DNA from: an uncultured Verrucomicrobia subdivision 3 bacterium
GTDB lineage: Bacteria > Verrucomicrobiota > Verrucomicrobiia > Limisphaerales > UBA11358
NCBI GenBank assembly: GCA_903878805.1
Contig: CAIRJF010000033.1
Coordinates: 41,606 to 105,605 of the forward strand
Direction: 5' to 3'
Length of the DNA stretch: 64,000 nucleotides
Of the stretch, positions 36,516 to 45,259 are shown one piece after another (positions within the stretch are counted from its first letter, which is position 1; every line of letters begins with the position of its first letter). The position numbers and the translations under genes are program-made. The notes beneath the pieces were generated by a model that had not been told where the DNA came from, searched no databases, and worked only from the letters and a program-made list of their open reading frames with translations.

Positions 36516-37598
36516 ATGGCAAGCAGCTTTGGACAATTGTTCCGCATCACGACGTGGGGCGAATCGCATGGCGGCGGCGTGGGCGTCGTCGTGGATGGCT
36601 GCCCGCCGCGCTTGAAACTTTCCGAGGCGGACATCCAGCCGGATCTCGACCGGCGGCGGCCCGGCCAATCAAAAATCGTCACGCCGCGCAAGGAATCGGA
36701 CACGATTCAAATCCTCTCCGGCATCTCCGAAAAAGGTCTGACGCTCGGCACACCCATTTCGCTGTGGGTCAAAAACGAAGACCAACGTTCCGAGGCTTAC
36801 AACGAGATGAAGGACAAGTTCCGCCCTTCCCACGCAGATTTTACTTACTTCGCCAAATACGGTGTGCGCGCCTGGCAAGGCGGCGGCCGCGCGAGCGCGC
36901 GCGAAACCGTCGGTCGTGTTGCAGCGGGCGCGATTGCGAAAAAGATTTTGCGCGAAAAATTTGGCGTGGAAGTTCTCGCCTACGTTAAGCAGGTGCAAAA
37001 ACTCATCGGCGACGTAAATCCGGAAACGGTGAAGTTGAAAGATGTTGAGTCCAACATCGTCCGTTGTCCCGACGCGAAAGCGGCCGAAAAGATGATTCGT
37101 CTTATTGAGAAAATACGCAGCGACGGCAACACCGTCGGCGGCATTGTCGAAGGCATTGCGCGTGGCGTTCCCGCCGGCTGGGGCGAACCGGTGTTTGATA
37201 AACTCGAAGCGGATTTGGCCAAGGCGATGTTGAGTTTGCCCGCGTGCAAAGGTTTTGAAAGTGGCGACGGTTTCGGCGGCATTCTGCTGACCGGCTTGGA
37301 ACACAATGACGCATTTCGCGCGCGGAATAAAAAAGTTTTCACGACGACGAACCGCAGCGGCGGCATCCAAGGCGGCATTTCGAATGGTGAAACCATTTTC
37401 TTTCGCACCGCGTTCAAGCCGGTGGCGACTGTCATGCACGAGCAAGATACGATTTCCGAAAAATTGGAAAATACCACGCTCAAAGGCCGTGGCCGGCATG
37501 ATCCGTGTGTGTTGCCGCGCGCCGTGCCGATGGTCGAGGCGATGACCGCGCTCGTGCTCGTGGATCACGCGTTGCGCCAACGCGCACAATGCAGTTGA
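36516..37598 (+). CDS. aroC: Chorismate synthase
   Basis: Last step of the shikimate pathway, converting EPSP to chorismate with reduced FMN. The 360-residue length is typical. Signatures are [20 protein letters not shown] at the N-terminus, [50 protein letters not shown] and [14 protein letters not shown], with [19 protein letters not shown] at the end. It is divergent from trpA with 77 bp between, so the shared upstream region may coordinate aromatic synthesis. Confidence 0.98.
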   Translation: MASSFGQLFRITTWGESHGGGVGVVVDGCPPRLKLSEADIQPDLDRRRPGQSKIVTPRKESDTIQILSGISEKGLTLGTPISLWVKNEDQRSEAYNEMKDKFRPSHADFTYFAKYGVRAWQGGGRASARETVGRVAAGAIAKKILREKFGVEVLAYVKQVQKLIGDVNPETVKLKDVESNIVRCPDAKAAEKMIRLIEKIRSDGNTVGGIVEGIARGVPAGWGEPVFDKLEADLAKAMLSLPACKGFESGDGFGGILLTGLEHNDAFRARNKKVFTTTNRSGGIQGGISNGETIFFRTAFKPVATVMHEQDTISEKLENTTLKGRGRHDPCVLPRAVPMVEAMTALVLVDHALRQRAQCS

Positions 37599-37643
37599 TT
37601 TTTCCGCGAGTCGGGCGAAGTTGCGACAACCAATAAATTTCCC

Positions 37644-39035
37644 ATGGCCGAAAAAAATCTGAACGAACTCGCCCCCGACTTGCGCCGGCTTTACTCGAAG
37701 GCGGTCGAGGCGGCGCAACGCGAAAATTTCGATTACGCCACCACACTGTTTTGTCAGGTGCTGCAGAAGGAGCCAGGTTTGTTTGAGGCGCGCAAAGCGT
37801 TACGCGCAGCGCAGACGGCGCGCTCAGCGGGCGCGAGCACGGGTTTTTTCAAGAAGATGATGAGCAACGCCGGTTCCTCGCCGCAGATCACGAAGGCGAA
37901 AATCACCTTGAACAAAAATCCCGCCGAGGCGATGGCGATTGCCGAGGAAGTGCTGAACAGCGATGCGAACAATCCCTTTGCCCATCGTATCATTGTGGAC
38001 GCCGCTCACGCGCTGGATTTGCCGAAGACGGCGGTGCTGTCGCTGGAAACCGTCGTGCGGCTGGCGCCCAAAGATAAGGCGCTCGTCATCGAATTCGCCA
38101 ACGCCGTGGCCGAGACCGGTGGCAATGCCGCCGTCGCGGAAAAATTTCTGGACGACCTCATCCGCAGCTCGCCCTACGACCCGGACCTCGTGCAGGCGCA
38201 AAAAAATCTTTCCGCGCACAAAATTCTCGACGAAGGCGGTTATAACGCGCTGGCCGACGGTAGCGGCTCGTTTCGCGACGTGCTGCGCAACAAGGAAGAG
38301 GCCGTCTCGCTCGAACAGGAAAAGCGCTCGCAAAAAACCGACGACGTCGCCGCGCGGCTAATTGAAGAATACGAGACGCGCCTCATCACCGAGCCGGCCA
38401 ATCTGAAATTGGTTCGCTCGCTCGCGGAACTTTACACGCAGAAAAATAATTTTCCGCGCGCCCTCGCGCTTTACGACCGCATCAAGCAATCCGAACTCGG
38501 CAGTGATGCCACGCTCGACCGTGCGATTGCGGACACGATTGTGCGGCAGTTTGATTTCCAGCTCGCGCAGTTGCCGCCGGACGCGACGGAGCAAATCGCG
38601 GCCATCACTGCGGAGAAATTAAATTTTCAGATGGGCGAAACCCAGAAGCGCGTGGCGAAATATCCGACCGACCTCGCCCTCAAGTTCGAGCTGGGACAAT
38701 TGCTGTTCCAGACCGGAAAAATTGCCGAGGCCATCGCGGAATTTCAGAAGGCGCAGGCTAACCCGCACAAGCGCATCGCGGCGATGAGCCTGCTCGCGCA
38801 ATGTTTCGCGAAACGCGGCATGAACGATTCCGCCGTGCGCACCTTGCAAAATGCCATCAAGGAAAAGCCCGCGTTCGACGAGGAGAAGAAAGATTTGATC
38901 TACAACCTCGGCTGCGTGTTCGAGAAACTGGGCAAGCCGGCCGAGGCCATTGAACAATTTCTCATCATCTACGAATCCGACGTGACCTACCGCGACGTCG
39001 GCGCGAAGGTGGACGCCCATTACGCCGGGCAGTAA
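37644..39035 (+). CDS. Tetratricopeptide-repeat protein
   Basis: The 463-residue protein is probably cytoplasmic; I see no signal peptide or membrane segment. The N-terminus has a TPR-like pair (RLYSKAVEAAQRENFDYATT, LFCQVLQKEPGLFEARKALR). More repeats follow at ~220-300 (LKLVRSLAELYTQKNNFPRA) and ~345-450 (LALKFELGQLLFQTGKIAEA, IYNLGCVFEKLGKPAEAIEQ). A Lys-rich 60-residue linker lies between. A scaffold role is likely but the partner is unknown. It is convergent with the PhcR/Q-like receiver-kinase gene (27 bp apart) and may or may not be related to that operon. Confidence 0.85.
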   Translation: MAEKNLNELAPDLRRLYSKAVEAAQRENFDYATTLFCQVLQKEPGLFEARKALRAAQTARSAGASTGFFKKMMSNAGSSPQITKAKITLNKNPAEAMAIAEEVLNSDANNPFAHRIIVDAAHALDLPKTAVLSLETVVRLAPKDKALVIEFANAVAETGGNAAVAEKFLDDLIRSSPYDPDLVQAQKNLSAHKILDEGGYNALADGSGSFRDVLRNKEEAVSLEQEKRSQKTDDVAARLIEEYETRLITEPANLKLVRSLAELYTQKNNFPRALALYDRIKQSELGSDATLDRAIADTIVRQFDFQLAQLPPDATEQIAAITAEKLNFQMGETQKRVAKYPTDLALKFELGQLLFQTGKIAEAIAEFQKAQANPHKRIAAMSLLAQCFAKRGMNDSAVRTLQNAIKEKPAFDEEKKDLIYNLGCVFEKLGKPAEAIEQFLIIYESDVTYRDVGAKVDAHYAGQ

Positions 39036-39062
39036 ATAGTGTCGCAGCGCCCTGCCCGCCTT

Positions 39063-40313
39063 TCAATTGGCGATGAGTTTGTCCCACAACTGCTCGTTCA
39101 AAAGCGCCTTTTTCAGAAACTGCGTGTCGTCGGCATTGGTGACGACCGGCTCCGGCTGCACCGGCAGGCGGATGTTGAAAACATTGCCGCCGCCTTCCGG
39201 GCTGTGCGCCTCAATCGTGCCGCCGTGATGGTGCGCGATGAAAAAACACGCCATCAGGTTGATGCCGTATTCGGACGGCGCGCCGCCGGTGAACGGGTTC
39301 AGCACCACGCGCAGCGCGTCCGGCGGGAGCGCCGGGCCGTTATCCGTCAGACGAATTAAAATTTCCGGTCGCACGCCGCCGGTGATTTCCTCGGCGGTCA
39401 GTTGAATGCGGCTGCCGGCGGGCAGCATCGCAAGTTCGTCCTTCAGCAGCAGTTCGATGAGCCGGTTAAACTTCGGCAAATCCACGTGGATGGCCGGGAG
39501 ATTTTCGGGAACCGCATTTTCCACCGCAATTTTCCGCGCGGCGAAGGCCGGTTGCAATCCGGTCAAAACCGCTGCCAGGACGGGCTTGATTTTAATTTCA
39601 TCGGCAAACGGCGCATTGGCGCTGTTTTCGGACGCGGTGCGCAGGTCGGCGAGCAGGTTGTTGATTTTTTCAATCTGCGACTGGACGCTGTGATGATATT
39701 CCTGCCAGAAACCGGGGTCGCGCAAGCTGTCGGCGCTCGTTTTTTCCTCCTCCATTTTGGTCGGTGCCAGTTCCAGAAAAGTTTTCACCGCCACCATCGA
39801 GTTGCGGATGTGATGACTCAAACCGGCGGCGAGCAAACCCAAACTCACGATGCGGTCGGCGATCATCATGTTGCGCAACACGGACATTTTTTCGCGCAGC
39901 AACTGGTCGCGCTCAGCGGAGACCATGAAAAATTCCAGCGCGAGTTGCAGTGTAATCTGGAGCTGCGGCGGATCCCACGGCTTGTTGACGTATTTGTAAA
40001 TCGCGCCGGTGTTGACGGCGGCGATGGCGGCGTCCATGTCCGCAAACGCGGTGACGAGCATCCGCAAAATGCGCGGGCGGAAGTGCCGCGCGCGTTCCAG
40101 CAGCCACACGCCTTTTTCGCCGGGCATCTGCTGGTCGGTCATCAGCACCGCGATTTCATCCGCGTGTTCCTCCAACAGTTTCAAGCCGTCCTGCGCGTTG
40201 CTGGCGGTGTAGATGCGGAAATCATCCTCGAAGGCACGGGTGAAATACTTCAGCGATTTCTCCTCGTCATCCACGTAGAGAATGGCAAATTTTTTGTAAT
40301 CGTAATCGCTCAT
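39063..40313 (-). CDS. Receiver domain fused to a degenerate histidine-kinase domain (PhcR/PhcQ-like)
   Basis: The start ATG 40313 overlaps the TGA of the sensor kinase (ATGA). The 416-residue product has a receiver domain (~1-125) with acidic pocket YVDDEEKS, phospho-acceptor Asp in VLMTDQQMPG, and the late Lys in YKYVNKPWDPPQLQ. A kinase-like part follows with an H-box GLLAAGLSHHIRNSMVAVKT. The N-box region reads LIELLLKDELAMLPAGS and lacks the usual Asn, while the G-box keeps LTDNGPALPPDALR and HHHGGTIEAHSPEGGG. A response regulator whose output is a kinase-like domain is known for Ralstonia PhcR and PhcQ. It has no DNA-binding domain, so it must signal by protein contact. Confidence 0.85.
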   Translation of the reverse strand: MSDYDYKKFAILYVDDEEKSLKYFTRAFEDDFRIYTASNAQDGLKLLEEHADEIAVLMTDQQMPGEKGVWLLERARHFRPRILRMLVTAFADMDAAIAAVNTGAIYKYVNKPWDPPQLQITLQLALEFFMVSAERDQLLREKMSVLRNMMIADRIVSLGLLAAGLSHHIRNSMVAVKTFLELAPTKMEEEKTSADSLRDPGFWQEYHHSVQSQIEKINNLLADLRTASENSANAPFADEIKIKPVLAAVLTGLQPAFAARKIAVENAVPENLPAIHVDLPKFNRLIELLLKDELAMLPAGSRIQLTAEEITGGVRPEILIRLTDNGPALPPDALRVVLNPFTGGAPSEYGINLMACFFIAHHHGGTIEAHSPEGGGNVFNIRLPVQPEPVVTNADDTQFLKKALLNEQLWDKLIAN

Positions 40314-41671
40314 TTTAAGTTCGTGGCAGGCGTTTTTTCGGTGGCGGGAAATTCCAGCGTGAACTCGCAAAATTTTCCCGGCTCGGTCCGCACGGAGATT
40401 TTTCCCTTCGCCTCGCGCACGATGCGGTAGCAGATGCTCAAGCCGAGGCCCATGCCTTCACCGACATCTTTCGTTGTGAAAAACGGATCGTAAATTTTGT
40501 CGAGATGCGCGGCGGCGATGCCGGGGCCGTTGTCATGCACGGTCAGAAAGCTGACGCCGTTTTCCATGCGCCCGGAAATTTTCACCGTCGGTTTTTCATT
40601 CGTAAAATTTTTGGTCTTGAGCGCGTCCAGCGAATTTTGCAGCAGGTTGGTGAGAACGTGAATCAACTTGTTCTTGTTCGCCCAAATCGTCATGTCGGCG
40701 GGCAAGGCCTGTTCAAAAACAACTTTTTCTTTGCATTCGTTGTTGAGGAAACGCAGCGCAGCGTTCACGACTTCGCCCACGGCCACGCGGTCGCGCTGCT
40801 CGGTGTCGGGATGCGTGAACATCCGCAAATCCGAGACGATAGTCTTCACGCGGTTCACGCCTTCCTCGACATCTTTCAAAATTTCGGCGTAATCGGCTTG
40901 TTGCTCCGGTGCGAGATGTTTTCCTTTTTTGCGCAGGGTAAAAAGTCCGGTGGTAGCGAAGTTTAACGGATTTTTGATTTCGTGGATCATGCCCGCGCTC
41001 ATGCGCCCGAGTGACGCGAGCTTTTCGGACTGGATCAGCTGCGCCTCGTTTTCCTTCAACTGCGCGAGGCTGGTTTCAAGCGCCCGGCGGTTTTTATCCA
41101 GCTCGTAGCGCAAGGTGAATTCCCGCAACCGCTGGCGCGAATTCGCGACGCTGCCGACCACCACCAGCACGGCGGTGAGCATGAGGAACGTGGCGTTGTT
41201 CAATATGGAACTGACCTGCGTCGCCTGCATCGCAAGCGAAATCCACACATACGCCGCCAGCACGAACACGCTGGTCACCAGATTTTGAATGTAAGCCCAC
41301 GACGACAGCAGACCCATGCCGAGCATGATGATGTTCAACCCAGCGTAGTAAGGCGAGTAGCGCGCGTGGTCGTTGGCCTCATAAATCATCCATAAAATCA
41401 TCAGCATCGGGCTGGTGAACCACATGATGCTCACCTGCGGATGCGCGCGGCCGATTTTGGTTTTGAACCACAGCCACGCCAGTGCCGTGACGCTGACGCT
41501 GATCAAGCGCGCCTGAAAAAATTTTGCCGCCAACGCGGGATACATGGCCTGATCCATGAACGTGCAGGACAAATTCAGCGGGATGGAAACAAACGTCCCC
41601 CACGTCGCGGCGGTGATGTAGTCGCGCCGTTTCTCTTCCTCGTAAATCTTCTGGGATTCGGGTTCGCTCAT
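40310..41671 (-). CDS. Polytopic membrane sensor histidine kinase (PhcS-like)
   Basis: ATG 41671 overlaps the TGA of the methyltransferase gene (ATGA), giving 453 residues. Five or six hydrophobic segments fill residues ~20-190, for example ISVSVTALAWLWF, LNIIMLGMGLLSSWAYI and TFLMLTAVLVVVGSVAN, with almost no periplasmic loop. This fits sensing of a hydrophobic ligand within the membrane. The kinase core has the H-box GRMSAGMIHEIKNPLNF, N-box with LTNLLQNSLDALKT, and G-boxes VHDNGPGI and FFTTKDVGEGMGLGLSI, all apparently intact. The next gene encodes its likely receiver partner. The likeness to PhcS/LqsS-type kinases is by architecture. Confidence 0.88.
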   Translation of the reverse strand: MSEPESQKIYEEEKRRDYITAATWGTFVSIPLNLSCTFMDQAMYPALAAKFFQARLISVSVTALAWLWFKTKIGRAHPQVSIMWFTSPMLMILWMIYEANDHARYSPYYAGLNIIMLGMGLLSSWAYIQNLVTSVFVLAAYVWISLAMQATQVSSILNNATFLMLTAVLVVVGSVANSRQRLREFTLRYELDKNRRALETSLAQLKENEAQLIQSEKLASLGRMSAGMIHEIKNPLNFATTGLFTLRKKGKHLAPEQQADYAEILKDVEEGVNRVKTIVSDLRMFTHPDTEQRDRVAVGEVVNAALRFLNNECKEKVVFEQALPADMTIWANKNKLIHVLTNLLQNSLDALKTKNFTNEKPTVKISGRMENGVSFLTVHDNGPGIAAAHLDKIYDPFFTTKDVGEGMGLGLSICYRIVREAKGKISVRTEPGKFCEFTLEFPATEKTPATNLK

Positions 41672-42885
41672 GCCGGTTTGCGGACTTCCAAAAATAAATT
41701 CGCGCCCGCATCTTCGACCCGCACACGGCAATCCTCCGGCGCCGCCGCCTCGGGCGCGAACGCGGCGATCTCCTGCTGGTCGCGGTAAATCAAAAACCAG
41801 TCCATCAGATGTTCCATCAAGTTCCGGCCCGGCGTGCTGCGTCCAAAATTGCCGATTACCAGCAGGCCGCCCGGACGCAGCCGGTCATACAGATGATTGT
41901 TCAGCGGCTGGCAGACGCGGTCGGTCAAGTAATCGTAAAGGCCAGAGCAATAAATCAGGTCAAAGCCCTCATGCTCGAGGCGCGACTGCGGATGGCCGCG
42001 CAGCAGATTCTGCACGGAATTTTTCACGAACTGAACCGGGGTGTTAAGCGAACGCTTTTTTTTGACCGCCTCGATATTGTCGCCCGCAAACTGCAGCGCC
42101 TCCGCGTTAAAATCAAGCAGTTGAAAATGCGTGCGGTTGGCGAGCAGGCTACCGTCCAGAAAATTCACCGCCTCCCACGCCGGGCCGCAGCCGAGCGAAA
42201 AAATGTTCGCCGTCCCGCCCGCGCGCACGACGCGGCCGGTTTCCGCGCTGATTTTACTTTGCAAAAAACCGACGCGGTTGCGGACGGCGCGACACGGCGC
42301 GTGGTCGAGCAGATAGGCGTTGACGAGCCGCGCGTAAAGCGAATCGCCTTCCAGCCCGTTGCGCACAATCATGCTCATCATTTCGTGGTCGCCGGGATAA
42401 CCCAACGGCTTGGTATAAGTGCGGTGAAAAAACGGCGCGCACAGAAAATGCGGATGCAACTGCTGCCGTCCAAATACGCGGTGCGCCGGCCGTAAATCCT
42501 CGGCAAGCGCATCCGCAGCGGTTTCAAAACGCTCGAAGAGACCGGCCAGCGTGGCCAGCACCGGCGCGCGCAACTCCTCGGCGATTTCGGCTTCGCGTTT
42601 GGCGCGGTCGGCGGCGGTGGCCGTGCGCAATCCTAGTTCCACGCCTTCGAGCCAGCGGCGCAAATCGCCGAGAAAGGTCTGGAGGTCAAGCACGGCCAGT
42701 TTGTAGTCAGCGGTGACGAGATAATTTTTCTGCCACGCCTGAACGAAGCCGGCAAATTCCTGACGACGCTCCGCCGGCAAAATCTTTGGCGCGGCGTCCA
42801 TTTCCGGTTTGGTTTTCGGGCGGCTCAAAACCGCAGGCGAACCGCCGCCGTTGGCGGGGTCGCTGATTTTGAGAATCGGGGTCAT
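41668..42885 (-). CDS. Class I SAM methyltransferase, PhcB-like (fatty-acid methyl-ester type)
   Basis: The 405-residue product starts at ATG 42885; an in-frame TTG at 42903 would overlap the hydrolase. The ~190-residue N-terminal part ends in HPHFLCAPFFHRTYTKPLGY followed by PGDHEMM. The Rossmann part begins FSLGCGPAWEAVNFL (motif I) with LLDFNAEALQF (motif II) and FDLIYCSGLYDYLTD. The H..F..RT..KP.GY.GD block before a C-terminal methyltransferase domain is what I associate with proteins annotated as 3-hydroxypalmitate methyl-ester (extracellular factor) synthases related to Ralstonia PhcB. Its location directly before a sensor kinase and a receiver-kinase supports that reading. The substrate is not shown by sequence. 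Confidence 0.75.
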   Translation of the reverse strand: MTPILKISDPANGGGSPAVLSRPKTKPEMDAAPKILPAERRQEFAGFVQAWQKNYLVTADYKLAVLDLQTFLGDLRRWLEGVELGLRTATAADRAKREAEIAEELRAPVLATLAGLFERFETAADALAEDLRPAHRVFGRQQLHPHFLCAPFFHRTYTKPLGYPGDHEMMSMIVRNGLEGDSLYARLVNAYLLDHAPCRAVRNRVGFLQSKISAETGRVVRAGGTANIFSLGCGPAWEAVNFLDGSLLANRTHFQLLDFNAEALQFAGDNIEAVKKKRSLNTPVQFVKNSVQNLLRGHPQSRLEHEGFDLIYCSGLYDYLTDRVCQPLNNHLYDRLRPGGLLVIGNFGRSTPGRNLMEHLMDWFLIYRDQQEIAAFAPEAAAPEDCRVRVEDAGANLFLEVRKPA

Positions 42886-42892
42886 AACCGGG

Positions 42893-43786
42893 CTATTTCG
42901 CAAACAGGTTGAATTCCCGCAGCCGTTCCATCAGCGCGTCGTTGAACGCGGCCGGCTGTTCCAGCATGAGAAAATGTCCGGCATTTTCAAACTGACGGCA
43001 GGCTGACTGCGGCGAAAGCGTGCGGACGTAATCTTCGTAGCCCGCCATCCACGGTGAATTTTTCGCGTTGAGCGCAATCACCGGCACGGCCACGCGTTTC
43101 AAATCCCAGTCGGGATTTTTCGCATCGAGCAACCCGGCCATCGCGCCGGCCATGACGTGATGCGGCGTCAAAAGCATTTCCGCAACGGTTTCGTCGCGCA
43201 ACTTTTCGGTTCCGGCCACCGGGAAAAAACTGGCGGCCAGCCCCGTGGCCACCGCGAGGTAATGCGGCGATTGCAATTGCGCGAGTAGCAGCTCGGCCTG
43301 ACCGGGCGCGCCCTGCGGACGTTTGAGCAATCCGTCCACCGAGACAAGCGCGACGACTTTTTCCGGCGCCTGCGCGCAGACGCGGCAGATGACCGCCGCG
43401 CCCATGCTGTGACCGATGAAAGTCGCCTGCTCCACGCCCGCTGCCCGCAAAACCGCAAGCACGGCGTCCGCAAAAAAATTCATGGAGTATTCGGCGTGCG
43501 GCTGGCCGCTCTGTCCGTGGCCGGGCAAATCAATGAGGATTAGCCGCGCGTCCCCGGCGAGCGCCGCAATTTGTTCGCGCCACACCCGCAGGTTGCACGC
43601 CCAGCCGTGAACCAGCACAAAAGTTTTTTGGCCGTGGCCGAGCGTGACGTAATGAATCCGCTCCGCGCCATGCGTGGCGAAGTGCGACTGGCCGTCGGCC
43701 AGCGTCAGGGGCGGAGTTTTCGCGGCGGCAGCGGCTCGCGTTGCGCCCGGTTGGTTATCGCGATTGCCCCGATGGTTGGTCGTCAT
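42893..43786 (-). CDS. Alpha/beta hydrolase, putative esterase
   Basis: The 297-residue product starts at ATG 43786, preceded by GCGAGGT. The first ~35 residues are polar and Ala-rich with no clear signal, so the protein is probably cytoplasmic. The oxyanion-hole block is VLVHGWACNLRVW, then LILIDLPGHGQSG. The nucleophile elbow is FIGHSMGAA (Ser), and the catalytic His is probably in FENAGHFLMLEQP. It lies 7 bp before the methyltransferase gene, so the two are surely co-transcribed. Hydrolysis of an ester signal or precursor is inferred from context; an unrelated esterase role cannot be ruled out. Confidence 0.85.
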   Translation of the reverse strand: MTTNHRGNRDNQPGATRAAAAAKTPPLTLADGQSHFATHGAERIHYVTLGHGQKTFVLVHGWACNLRVWREQIAALAGDARLILIDLPGHGQSGQPHAEYSMNFFADAVLAVLRAAGVEQATFIGHSMGAAVICRVCAQAPEKVVALVSVDGLLKRPQGAPGQAELLLAQLQSPHYLAVATGLAASFFPVAGTEKLRDETVAEMLLTPHHVMAGAMAGLLDAKNPDWDLKRVAVPVIALNAKNSPWMAGYEDYVRTLSPQSACRQFENAGHFLMLEQPAAFNDALMERLREFNLFAK

Positions 43787-43849
43787 ACCTCGCGGGATGC
43801 TACGCCGGGGACATCCGCTCCGCAACTGCAAGCTGCGGCTTACGCACCT

Positions 43850-45117
43850 TCAAAAATGGACGCCCAGCGTCACCATCAGAGCCTGACTAAAGAACGCGTA
43901 AGTGCCATCGGCTCTTTGACCAGAGGAAAATCCAGGGCTGGATGACGGCGAACTCCCGGTGACCGTGTGATCCGGACCATAGCCAAGCTGATAAGTGACA
44001 TCGACATCAAAAGTTTTCCCAGCATGTCCAGCGCCCAGGCTGAAAAAATGCCGGTCCATATCCGCGACGAGCGGCGAGTAATATTGGTTGGGAACGGAAT
44101 TTTGGTTAAAGAGATAACCGGCACTGGCGTGCCAGCCGTGGTCGAAGTAGCGCGTCACGCCGAACTCATACATCCAGCTGGCCTGCCAGCCGAAATTCAC
44201 CGGAATGGGTTGGTTCACTCCCGGCGGCGGCGATTTTTGCTGGTTGATGCTGGTGCTGCCGAAACTGCTCCAATCAGTGTAATCCGCGTCGAATTCCAGA
44301 TTCCATTTAGGCGTCGGACGGTAGGATATACCGCTCACCACAGTGAGCGGAAAAGTAAAGTCCATCGTGGCTGGCAGCGTGGTCGCCCCAAAGACCGGTT
44401 GATCTTCCATCTCGGCATTACCCTTCATGGTAAAACCCGTTCGGCTGCGGAAGGTGGCTCCCAGAGAAAATTTTTCCACCGGATGCCACAGCACACCAAG
44501 ATTGTAGCCCACGCTCCAGCCGTTGCCATTGAACCGGTAGTAATTTACGAGCGGTTGCGCCAGTGGCTGCAAACCTTGTTGGAGGTCAATGTTCGCGTAG
44601 TCAATCATGATGCCCGCGCCGAAGGAAAATTTCTCGCCCAGTTTGACCGCCACTACCGGGTTGATGCGGATGTAGGTCAATGAACTTTGCGTTCCCACCG
44701 TGCGGAAGCCCGTGTCATCCGGCCAACTGATGCTGCCGCCGTAGGGCGCATAGACGCCCAGCCCGGCGCTCACCGGCATCTCCTTGAGTTTGCTGCTGAA
44801 AAAAACTGCGGCGCGGCGGCAAATTGTTTTTTGATCGAATAGGTGTTTCCCGCGTTGGGCGCACCCTTGGGCGGCTGGTAGGTCGGGTCGTAATACAATC
44901 CATAGATGCCAGCCCGCATCTCCGTATTGGTCAACTGCGTGAGACCGGCAGGATTGTAATAAACCGCCGAGGGATTGTCCGCCGTCGCCACAAACGCCTC
45001 GCCGCGCCCGGTGGCGAAGGCGTCCTGGCTGGGCAGGCGCAGGCCGTTGCCGAAAGCCACCAGCGGCGCCAGGCTCAACGCCAGCGCCAGCGGATACTTT
45101 GAAGGGAGACCGGTCAT
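43850..45117 (-). CDS. fadL: FadL/OmpP1-type outer-membrane long-chain fatty-acid channel, frameshifted
   Basis: Outer-membrane beta-barrel for uptake of long-chain fatty acids and similar hydrophobic compounds. ATG 45117 gives a signal peptide (LALALSLAPLVAFG), then the FadL-typical NGLRLPSQDAFATGRGEAFV, DNPSAVYYNPAGLTQL and AAAPQFF. At 44799-44805 a run of seven A (T7 on the coding strand) moves the frame, and translation would stop after about 20 further codons. The other frame resumes as SSKLKEMPVSAGLGVYAPYG and continues to a barrel end LMVTLGVHF at 43850. One extra T restores a 422-residue protein of normal family length. It lies 63 bp upstream of the hydrolase gene on the same strand and probably heads the PhcBSR-like operon. 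Confidence 0.8.
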
Positions 45118-45259
45118 CTTCGGTGATTTACAAACGGACGGACAGGTGCGCAGGTTAAACACCGTCCCGCGCTGCGCCAGCAAATTCTATTTGCGGTCGC
45201 CCGGCGGTCGCCGCAAGAAACCGTTTTACTTTTGCCGCCGCGTGGGGCAGTTTCGCCGC

